Shown: positions 6,506 through 12,300 of the stretch, one piece after another
Position numbering within the stretch: the stretch's first letter is position 1
Layout: each line of letters begins with the position of its first letter
NCBI GenBank assembly: GCA_022844585.1
Contig: JALHLM010000097.1
Location: 1 to 14,045 of the forward strand
From: Pirellulales bacterium
GTDB taxonomy: Bacteria > Planctomycetota > Planctomycetia > Pirellulales > JALHLM01
Direction of reading: 5' to 3'
DNA: 14,045 bases
Translations under genes and position numbers: made by a program
Notes under the pieces: generated by a model
Seen by the model: only the letters and a program-made list of their open reading frames with translations
Databases searched by the model: none
Told to the model about the DNA's origin: nothing

Positions 6506-7609
6506 ATGAAAGCCATCGCCGTTCGTCCTGGAAAGAAAAACAGCGTCCATCTGGCCGATCTGCCGAAGCCCAAGCTGGACGACGTGCCGGGCGGCCGCGG
6601 CGTGCTGATCCGCGTCTTGAAAGTCGGCGTCGACGCCACGGACAAAGAAATCAACGACGCGCAGTACGGGAATTCCCCTCCCGGCTACGACTTTCTCGTA
6701 CTGGGGCATGAGTTCTTCGGCATAGTGGATTCCGTCGGGCCGAACGTGCGCAATGTGAAACCCGGCGATTACGTGACCGCCACGGTGCGGCGGCCCGGCG
6801 GGTCGATCTACGACAAGATCGGCACGTCCGATATGACCAGCGAAGAGACGTACTACGAGCGCGGCATCAACCTGTTGCACGGCTACCTGACGGAGTACAT
6901 CGTCGACGACTGCGAATTCATCGTCCAGATGCCGGTCGGGCTCAAGCACCTGCATGTGCTGGCCGAGCCGATGAGCTGCGCCGCCAAGGCGGTCCAGCAG
7001 GCGTTCGAAGTACAGCGACGTCTGCGGGTCTGGCGGCCGCGCGTCGCCTATGTGCTCGGCGCCGGGCAGATCGGGTTGCTCACGACTTTGATTCTGCGAC
7101 TGCGGAATCTGGAAGTTTATACCATCGCCCGGGGCGAAGCGCCGAACCTGAAATCGGAGATCGTCACCGGACTGGGGTCCAATTACGTCAGCACCAAACA
7201 GAAATCGATCAAGCAGCTTTCCGAGGAAGTTGGCAAGGCGGACTTGATCATCGACGCGACCGGCTCCAGCGCCATCGCCTTCGGCGCGATGGAAGTGCTC
7301 GGCCACAACGGCGTGCTGGTGTGGACGAGCATCACCGGGGGCCGTAACCACGTCGAAGTGCCCGGCGACAAGGTGAACCTCGACTGGGTGCTCGGCAACA
7401 AGTTGCTCGTGGGGAGCGTGAACGCCAACCGCGATCACTTCGAAATGGGCATCCGCGACCTGGCTGTCGGCGAAGTCACTTGGCCGGGCGTAATCAAGAA
7501 GATCCTCACGACGCCCGTCCGCGGCCTGGACAACTACCAGGAAATGATGCGACTGCTGGTGGAAGACCAGAGTGCGCTTAAGGTTTATGTGGATGTTGCG
7601 GAGGGGTAG
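6506..7609 (+). CDS. Glucose dehydrogenase-like medium-chain zinc oxidoreductase (haloarchaeal subtype)
   Basis: A 367-residue cytoplasmic MDR enzyme, matching the usual length of archaeal-type glucose dehydrogenases. LGHEFFG at 66-72 supplies His68 and Glu69 to the catalytic zinc. The ligand that is usually Cys is Asp43, in GVDATD. LAEPMSC at 152-158 supplies Glu154. The stretch at about 93-120 (RRPGG to YYERG) lacks the four Cys of the structural-zinc lobe. GAGQIG at 185-190 is the nucleotide-binding turn. The Asp replacement and missing structural zinc match what I recall for Haloferax-type glucose dehydrogenase. The reaction would be NAD(P)-dependent oxidation of glucose or another aldose to the lactone. 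It diverges from an exported lactonase gene. A GTG two codons upstream (6500) is possible; the ATG is preferred. Its last 32 bases overlap the convergent rnpA. Confidence 0.83.
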   Translation: MKAIAVRPGKKNSVHLADLPKPKLDDVPGGRGVLIRVLKVGVDATDKEINDAQYGNSPPGYDFLVLGHEFFGIVDSVGPNVRNVKPGDYVTATVRRPGGSIYDKIGTSDMTSEETYYERGINLLHGYLTEYIVDDCEFIVQMPVGLKHLHVLAEPMSCAAKAVQQAFEVQRRLRVWRPRVAYVLGAGQIGLLTTLILRLRNLEVYTIARGEAPNLKSEIVTGLGSNYVSTKQKSIKQLSEEVGKADLIIDATGSSAIAFGAMEVLGHNGVLVWTSITGGRNHVEVPGDKVNLDWVLGNKLLVGSVNANRDHFEMGIRDLAVGEVTWPGVIKKILTTPVRGLDNYQEMMRLLVEDQSALKVYVDVAEG

Positions 7610-7994
7610 TTCGAATTTCCCGCGCTCGCTTGTCCGCGCGGCGCGTCAGCCGCACTAGCGATGCGCAGAGCACCTCGAGTTCCGGCGGCTCTGGCCCGCG
7701 GGGGATGGCGATCAAGTCCAGACCCGACGGCAGCTCGTGGCGCGTCAGGCGGTAGGCTTCGCGCAGGCGGCGTTTCCAGCGATTGCGGTGGACGGCGTTG
7801 CCGACTTTGCGCGAGACGGACAGGCCCAGGCGCGTTTGCGGCAACTCGTTCGGGCGCGCGTAGAGGATCAATACTTGATCTGAGATGCTGCGGCGATGGC
7901 GGTAGACGCGATCGAAGTCGGCCGGGTGGCGCAAGCGCGCTTCCTTCGGCAGCTTTTGTCGCACTTCTTCCGGGTTAGATCGGGGTGTCGTCAC
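7578..7994 (-). CDS. rnpA: Ribonuclease P protein component
   Basis: A basic protein of up to 138 residues that binds RNase P RNA and assists 5' maturation of tRNAs. The RNR signature runs through RKVGNAVHRNRWKRRLREA at residues 62-80, with Arg62, Lys63, Asn66, Arg70, Asn71, Arg72, Lys74 and Arg75 as expected. LRHPADFDRVY at 21-31 matches the conserved N-terminal segment, and GLDLIAIPR at 91-99 a core strand. The start is uncertain. GTG at 7994 gives 138 residues and overlaps the small upstream membrane gene by 20 bases; an in-frame GTG at 7964 gives 128 residues, nearer the common size. No rpmH is beside it, unlike the classical arrangement. Its 3' end overlaps the convergent dehydrogenase gene by 32 bases. 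Confidence 0.93.
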   Translation of the reverse strand: MTTPRSNPEEVRQKLPKEARLRHPADFDRVYRHRRSISDQVLILYARPNELPQTRLGLSVSRKVGNAVHRNRWKRRLREAYRLTRHELPSGLDLIAIPRGPEPPELEVLCASLVRLTRRADKRAREIRTTPPQHPHKP

Positions 7995-8247
7995 GCGCGT
8001 CTGGCCTGGGCGAGAGTGGCTGGCGATGCCAGCGATCGTCGACCGGTTTCGTGGGTGTTACTCCTGCGCGGCTCAATCGGCGTACGTAGCGCCCGCCGAG
8101 CTTGATGCAAAGGATCATCGTCAGACCGATTAACACCAAAGCCAGGAGCGCCATCAACACGCTGGCTCGGGTGAGCGGCGGCAAACGCTCGATCAATTGT
8201 CCACACAAGAAGTATGCCACCACGCATTGTCCGGCGAGGTTTACCAC
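7975..8247 (-). CDS. Small membrane protein of unknown function between dnaJ-like gene and rnpA
   Basis: I do not recognise a family for this 90-residue protein. A strong membrane segment spans about residues 29-50 (VLMALLALVLIGLTMILC). A weaker hydrophobic stretch lies at about 3-16. A basic segment around RYVRRLSR at 53-60 suggests a cytoplasmic C-terminus, followed by a polar, proline-rich tail. It starts with GTG inside the last codons of the DnaJ-like gene and ends 20 bases inside the 5' end of rnpA in its longest form. This chain of overlaps suggests co-transcription and translational coupling. No clear ribosome site precedes the GTG, and an internal ATG at residue 32 would give only 59 residues. 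A competing reading frame at 7991-8227 looks non-coding. Moderately sure it is a real gene. Confidence 0.55.
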   Translation of the reverse strand: MVNLAGQCVVAYFLCGQLIERLPPLTRASVLMALLALVLIGLTMILCIKLGGRYVRRLSRAGVTPTKPVDDRWHRQPLSPRPDARDDTPI

Positions 8248-9209
8248 CGCAGATCGGCCCGCGGGTTCGGCGTTGGCTGGTGCTGCTCCAGTCGTCGAAT
8301 GAGTTCCGCGCTCTCTTCGTCGAACTTTTCCGGGAGGACGATCTGGAGTTCTGCGAAGAGATCGCCGGGCTCTTGATTCTTCAGCCGGAGGCCGTGTCCC
8401 TTGAGCCGCAGCTTTCGGCCGCTGGATGAGCCGGGCGGGATGCGCAGCGCGACGACGCCCCAGGGGGTCGGTACGTCGACTTTACCGCCGAGCGCGGCTT
8501 CCGCGAGTGTGATCGGCACGCGGACATTGAGATGCTGGCCTCGCCGCACGAAGCTCGGGTGCGGGGCGACGCGAATGCGGATGAAGATATCGCCTGGCTC
8601 GCCTCCGCCGGGGCCGGGTTCACCTTGACCGCGGACGCGTACCTTCTTGCCTTCTTCGATGCCGGCCGGAATCTTGACCGTGATGGTTTCCGTCCGACCG
8701 TCATAACGGCGGAGCGCAATCTGGGCTTCGCCGCCGGTCACGGACGTGGCGAAGGGGACTTCCAGCTCGGTTTCGAGATCGCCGCCGCGGACTGGCTCCG
8801 GCGCGCGACGACTTTTCTTGTTCGCCCGGCGAAACTGGTTGAAGATGTCGCCGAAGCCGCCGGACGGGTCCTGGCCGTAGCTGTCGCCGAAGAGTTGGGA
8901 GATATCGATCTCTTCGAACGAGCCGCCGCCTGGCTGCCCGCCGGGCCAAGGGGCTGCCCCGGGCCGTGGACCTGGGCCAGCGCCCATCTGTTCGAAGGAA
9001 TTGCCGTAGCGATCGTACATCTCGCGTTTCGAGGTGTCGTTCAGTACCTCGAACGCCTTTTGCACGGCCTGGAACTTCTTTTTGGCGGTTTTGTCGTCAG
9101 GATGCAGGTCCGGGTGATACTTGCGGGCCATCTCCCGGTAGGCCTTTTGAATATCGGCCTGCGAGGCGTCCCGTTTGACTCCCAGCGTCTCGTAGTGGTC
9201 CTCGGCCAT
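8241..9209 (-). CDS. DnaJ/CbpA-type co-chaperone without zinc finger
   Basis: A 322-residue class II J-domain protein. The J domain occupies residues 1 to about 70, with the essential HPD at 32-34, which stimulates DnaK ATP hydrolysis. A Gly/Pro/Phe-rich linker follows at about 74-125. There is no CxxCxGxG zinc-finger repeat, so this is a CbpA/DnaJB-like protein rather than canonical DnaJ. The two beta-rich substrate-binding domains are visible: the first from about residue 142 (RGGDLETELEV), with IPAGIEEGKKVRVRGQGEPG at 180-199, and the second from about 222, with PTPWG at 247-251 and IPPG at 257-260. The protein acts in cytosolic folding with DnaK. It is first in a minus-strand group with the small membrane gene and rnpA. 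No ribosome site or heat-shock operator was seen upstream. Confidence 0.93.
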   Translation of the reverse strand: MAEDHYETLGVKRDASQADIQKAYREMARKYHPDLHPDDKTAKKKFQAVQKAFEVLNDTSKREMYDRYGNSFEQMGAGPGPRPGAAPWPGGQPGGGSFEEIDISQLFGDSYGQDPSGGFGDIFNQFRRANKKSRRAPEPVRGGDLETELEVPFATSVTGGEAQIALRRYDGRTETITVKIPAGIEEGKKVRVRGQGEPGPGGGEPGDIFIRIRVAPHPSFVRRGQHLNVRVPITLAEAALGGKVDVPTPWGVVALRIPPGSSSGRKLRLKGHGLRLKNQEPGDLFAELQIVLPEKFDEESAELIRRLEQHQPTPNPRADLRW

Positions 9210-9315
9210 CGTGTCGCAATTACGTTATAGGGTGGATCAGGGCGGGCATGGCCGCCGGGGGCCATTTTAAGGATACCACGCGGCACGATACAACGGCCGC
9301 GCTCCAGAAGGTTGC

Positions 9316-9350
9316 ACCACGGAGGCACAGAGGCACGGAGGCACGGAGAG
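9316..9350. repeat. GGAGGCACAGAGGCACGGAG-type tandem degenerate repeat
   Basis: Four closely spaced variants of a CACGGAGG/CACAGAGG unit about 8-9 bases long are readable here. I recall similar CCACGGAGG-rich intergenic tracts from planctomycete genomes, but this could not be searched. Confidence 0.65.
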
Positions 9351-9394
9351 GGAGAACCTTTTTGAACCGCGGAGGCGCTGAGACGCAGAGGAGG

Positions 9395-9415
9395 AGAGGG
9401 GAGAGGGGAGAGGGG
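9395..9415. repeat. Three tandem AGAGGGG units
   Basis: A 7-base unit is repeated exactly three times without interruption, inside the larger inverted repeat. Confidence 0.85.
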
Positions 9416-9440
9416 AACGCGGGAGTGGTTGAGAGTTTGA

Positions 9441-9465
9441 AGTTTTCAGTGTTCAGTTTTCAGTG
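9441..9465. repeat. Direct repeat AGTTTTCAGTG, two copies
   Basis: Identical 11-base copies at 9441-9451 and 9455-9465 are separated by three bases. They form a TTCAGT-rich stretch distinct from the purine repeats beside it. Confidence 0.8.
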
Positions 9466-9523
9466 CTTAGCAACTGAGTAATTCGACATGCAAAGTTCGC
9501 AATGAATCCTCTCAGTCGTTGCG

Positions 9524-9559
9524 CACACACACACACACACTCTCTCTCTCTCTCTCTCT
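9524..9559. repeat. Adjacent (CA)n and (TC)n dinucleotide microsatellites
   Basis: A CA run from 9524 to 9540 passes directly into a TC run from 9541 to about 9559. Together they make about 36 bases of pure dinucleotide repeat, long for a bacterial chromosome and likely slippage-prone. Confidence 0.9.
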
Positions 9560-9612
9560 GCGTCTCAGCGCCTCCGCGGTTCAAGAGGTCCTTTCCTCTC
9601 CGTGGTGAATCA

Positions 9613-10719
9613 TTAAGCGATCCGCTTTTGGAAACGCAGCGTGGCGGCGGTGAAGATTACTACGGCGAAGACGGCCAGGACGGTCGTGGGGTACCAGAGT
9701 TGATAGAACTGGGTGCCGCGGAGGATGACGCCGCGGAGGATTTCGATGTAGTAGGTGACCGGGACCAGGCAGGAGATCGCATAAATCGGGAGCGGCATCT
9801 GCGCTCGTGGGAAGACGAATCCGCTCAGTAAGATCGACGGCAACATGATCAGCATGCCGAGTTGGCTGGCTTCGGCCTGGTTGTTGGCGAGGGTGGAGAT
9901 CAAGATGCCCAGGCCCAGGCTCGGGACTAGGAACAGGGCCGACAGGCTCAGCAATACGAACTTGCTGCCGACGATGGGCACGCCGAAGACAAAGACCATC
10001 AGGGTCAACACCAGCAAAGTGACGATGGATCCGATCAGCGCGAATGGGATCACTTTGCCCAATACTAGCGCCCAACGCGAGACGGGCGTGACCATCAGTT
10101 GTTCCATCGTGCCGCGCTCGCGTTCGCGGACGATACTGAAGGCGGTCAGGAAGACCGTGGTGAGTTGCAGGATGATCCCCACCAGCCCCGGGACGAAGAA
10201 GTTCGACGTTTCCATGTTTTCGTTGAACAGCACGCGCGGGCGCAGATCGATGCGCTGCGGCGCGAGGGTCATGGCGTCCTGCGTCTGAATCGCCACGTCG
10301 ACGGCTATCCCGTTCGCGGCGGAGAGCGCCTGATTCGCGACGGTGTTGTCGGAACCGTCGATGAGCACCTGCACCTGGGCGGGGCGGCCGTTAAGGCGAT
10401 CCTCCGAGAACTTGGGCGGAATGATCAGCCCGACTTTGGCGCGGCCAGCGACGATTGCTTCGCGGACGCCTGCGGCGTCGCTGGCTTCTTCGACGAACTG
10501 AAAGACGTCGGTCGATTCGAACCGGGCGATGAACTCCCGGCTCGCTGCGCGGCGATCGGCATTAAACACAATGCTCGGCACGTCGCGGACTTCGGTGTCG
10601 ATCGCGTAACCGAACAGAATCAACTGGATGACCGGAATCACGAACACGAATTTCGTGGCTGGATCGCGCCGGACCTGAATCAGCTCCTTGTAGACCACCG
10701 CCTTGAAGCCGTTGAGCAT
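9613..10719 (-). CDS. ABC-2 type transporter permease (YbhS/YhhJ-like)
   Basis: A 368-residue inner-membrane protein. One membrane helix lies at about residues 22-40. A large extracytoplasmic domain follows at about 41-170, then five further helices at about 176-196, 222-246, 256-274, 286-304 and 345-362. RERERGTMEQLMVTPVSRWA at 198-217 is the conserved coupling segment of ABC-2 permeases before the second helix of the bundle. Family members export drugs, lipids or polymers and pair with a separate ATPase, often with a membrane-fusion protein and a second permease. None of these partners is next to it: a repeat tract lies downstream and a divergent LptF/LptG-type gene upstream. AGGA six bases before the ATG fixes the start. 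The substrate cannot be told. Confidence 0.9.
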   Translation of the reverse strand: MLNGFKAVVYKELIQVRRDPATKFVFVIPVIQLILFGYAIDTEVRDVPSIVFNADRRAASREFIARFESTDVFQFVEEASDAAGVREAIVAGRAKVGLIIPPKFSEDRLNGRPAQVQVLIDGSDNTVANQALSAANGIAVDVAIQTQDAMTLAPQRIDLRPRVLFNENMETSNFFVPGLVGIILQLTTVFLTAFSIVRERERGTMEQLMVTPVSRWALVLGKVIPFALIGSIVTLLVLTLMVFVFGVPIVGSKFVLLSLSALFLVPSLGLGILISTLANNQAEASQLGMLIMLPSILLSGFVFPRAQMPLPIYAISCLVPVTYYIEILRGVILRGTQFYQLWYPTTVLAVFAVVIFTAATLRFQKRIA

Positions 10720-10725
10720 GACGCG

Positions 10726-10729
10726 TCCT
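10726..10729 (-). promoter_or_regulatory. Ribosome binding site of the ABC-2 permease
   Basis: AGGA on the minus strand lies 6 bases before the ATG at 10719. Confidence 0.6.
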
Positions 10730-10836
10730 GTTCATGACCGGAGTGAAGTGCGTAGCTTAGCGTGCGAGCGGCCCTATTTGCGAGCCGTTGCAACTGACCT
10801 TGACCGCGCGGCCTAGCTTCGCCAAACTCCCGCGCC

Positions 10837-12030
10837 ATGGGGATTCTCGCGCGCCATGTCGTTTTCGAGCTGCTCAAGGTGTTTTGCCTGGTGCTGACGG
10901 CGATGACGGCGATGTTGATGATCTTTGGCATCGCCAAAGAGGCCGTCGACCAGGGGCTGGGGCTTAACCAGGTTGCCCGAATTCTCCCATTTTTCTTGCC
11001 GGAAGCCCTCAAAATCACGGTGCCGGGGACGATTCTGTTCGCGGCCTGCAGCGTTTACGGGCGGATGGCGGCCTCGAACGAGATCGTGGCCCTCAAATCG
11101 CTCGGCGTGAGTCCCAAGGTGATCATGGTGCCCGGGATGGTGATTGGGTTCATCCTGAGCCTGGGCACGGTCTGGATCAACGATATCGCTGTCTCCTGGG
11201 GCCTCAACGGCATCCAGCGCGTGGTGATTGAAGCGGCCGAGGAAATCGCCTACGGGATGCTGAAACGCGAGGGGAGCTACAGTACGCGGAGCCTGTCGAT
11301 CGTGGTGCAGGGGGTTGAAGGGCGACGGCTGTTGCACCCCATTGTGACATTCCAGGCCAATGGCAAAACGCCGCCCATCACCATCATGGCGGAATGGGCC
11401 GAGCTGAACTCGAATCTGGAAGGCGACGCCAAGTCGCTGCGGATTATTCTGCACAACGGCGAAGTGAGTGTTGACGGCGAGGGGAGTTACCTGTTCCCCG
11501 GCACCGAAGTGAGCGAAATTCCGCTCGGCGATTTCAGCCGCGAAAAAGAAAAGTCCGGGCACCCGGCGCAGTTGCCGCTGCATCGCATTCCGGACCGGAT
11601 TGCCGAGCAAGAGCAATTGATGGAATTGTTCGAGCACGAGCGGGCGTCCAAGGCCGGGTTCCAAATGTTGACCGGCGATTTCGCCGGGCTGGCGAATCCG
11701 TCCTGGGGTGTGGACCATGAATACCGCCGGTATCTCAGCGGCGAACTCGCGCGTTTGAAAACCGAGCCGCATCGACGCTGGTCGAACGGGTTTAGTTGCC
11801 TGTGCTTCGTGCTGGTCGGCATGACGCTGTCGATCCGCTGGGCGCACGGCGAATTGCTCAGCAACTTCTTCGCCTGCTTTTTGCCGGTGTTGATCGTCTA
11901 CTACCCGCTGCTGGCCTTCGGCGTGAACAACGCGAAGGAAGGCGCCCTGCCGCCGTATATCGTGTGGAGCGGCAACGTCCTGTTCCTGGGCATTGGGTGG
12001 TGGCTGTGGCGGCGTGTGATTCGGTATTAG
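10837..12030 (+). CDS. LptF/LptG family lipopolysaccharide export permease
   Basis: A 397-residue inner-membrane protein with the YjgP/YjgQ layout. Three helices lie at about residues 13-33, 50-75 and 95-118. A periplasmic beta-rich domain covers about 125-312, and three more helices lie at about 318-335, 345-365 and 373-391. NEIVALKSLGVSP at 81-93 matches the conserved cytoplasmic coupling region that contacts the LptB ATPase. In the Lpt machine, LptF and LptG extract LPS from the inner membrane and pass it to LptC/A. Its presence supports an outer membrane. Only one such gene is seen here, whereas lptF and lptG are often tandem, so I cannot say which subunit it is. The periplasmic part has a charged, less typical stretch at about 233-275. 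No clear ribosome site precedes the ATG. Confidence 0.9.
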   Translation: MGILARHVVFELLKVFCLVLTAMTAMLMIFGIAKEAVDQGLGLNQVARILPFFLPEALKITVPGTILFAACSVYGRMAASNEIVALKSLGVSPKVIMVPGMVIGFILSLGTVWINDIAVSWGLNGIQRVVIEAAEEIAYGMLKREGSYSTRSLSIVVQGVEGRRLLHPIVTFQANGKTPPITIMAEWAELNSNLEGDAKSLRIILHNGEVSVDGEGSYLFPGTEVSEIPLGDFSREKEKSGHPAQLPLHRIPDRIAEQEQLMELFEHERASKAGFQMLTGDFAGLANPSWGVDHEYRRYLSGELARLKTEPHRRWSNGFSCLCFVLVGMTLSIRWAHGELLSNFFACFLPVLIVYYPLLAFGVNNAKEGALPPYIVWSGNVLFLGIGWWLWRRVIRY

Positions 12031-12050
12031 GTGTCCCCGTAAATGGAACA

Positions 12051-12155
12051 ACACTAGCCCGACGCTCAAGCGAGGGGGCGTAAGCGGCGGGATCTGAGTA
12101 AACGTCGTACTCAATTCCGCGGTTGCTCCCCCTCGCTTGCGCGTCGGGCTAGTGT
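12051..12155. repeat. 105-base near-palindromic element (REP/MITE-like hairpin)
   Basis: The arms 12051-12078 and 12128-12155 are reverse complements at 27 of 28 positions; the outer part reads ACACTAGCCCGACGC. The 49-base centre is also partly self-complementary, with TGAGTA at 12095-12100 pairing with TACTCA at 12108-12113 around a 7-base loop. The element starts 21 bases after the stop of the LptF/LptG-type gene, and TTTT at 12162-12165 follows, so it could end that transcript. The CTAGCCCGACGC motif resembles a dispersed intergenic repeat I recall from planctomycetes. No target-site duplication was evident. Confidence 0.82.
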
Positions 12156-12193
12156 GGCGCGTTTTGATAGAGCAGTCCCCCGATCGTCGCGAA

Positions 12194-12295
12194 ACTCCTT
12201 TACTCCTTTACTCCTTTACTCCTTTACTCCTTTACTCCTTTACTCCTTTACTCCTTTACTCCTTTACTCCTTTACTCCTTTACTCCTTTACTCCT
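12194..12295 (+). repeat. Octanucleotide tandem repeat ACTCCTTT, about 12.75 copies
   Basis: Twelve perfect copies and a partial thirteenth (ACTCCT) run without a mismatch over 102 bases and end five bases before the ATG at 12301. Eight is not a multiple of three, so one copy gained or lost shifts any frame read through it. All three plus-strand frames are free of stops, encoding a repeating TPLLLYSF octapeptide. The minus strand contains stops in every frame and reads TAAAGGAG. Confidence 0.97.
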
Positions 12296-12300
12296 CGCCC

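Larger units (their letters stand above)
9342..9604. repeat. Large interrupted inverted repeat
   Basis: The inner arms, 9362-9390 and 9556-9584, are perfect reverse complements over 29 bases. They read from TTGAACCGCGG through CGCTGAGACGCAGAG on the left. Outer 10-base arms (CACGGAGAGG at 9342-9351, its complement at 9595-9604) extend the symmetry with unmatched bases between. The 165-base centre holds tandem and dinucleotide repeats. A simple-repeat-bearing hairpin element or two opposed copies of one intergenic repeat would explain it. Confidence 0.8.
9210..9612. other. 403-base gene-free tract composed of simple and inverted repeats
   Basis: No credible coding region is present. The first roughly 95 bases are ordinary upstream DNA of the DnaJ-like gene. 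From about 9311 to 9604 the sequence is GGAGGCAC-type repeats, G-rich tandem units, an AGTTTTCAGTG direct repeat, dinucleotide runs and the arms of a large inverted repeat. It separates the DnaJ-like gene from the stop of the ABC-2 permease; both are on the minus strand. Confidence 0.7.

Noticed and set aside
9462..9478. GTGCTTAGCAACTGAG resembling part of a CIRCE heat-shock operator near the DnaJ-like gene
   Set aside because: It lacks the two 9-base arms and 9-base spacer, and lies over 250 bases from the start codon within repeat DNA.
10813..12114. 433-residue open frame on the minus strand opposite the LptF/LptG-type gene
   Set aside because: It is His/Gln/Pro-rich without a domain, while the plus frame has the full membrane topology and coupling motif.
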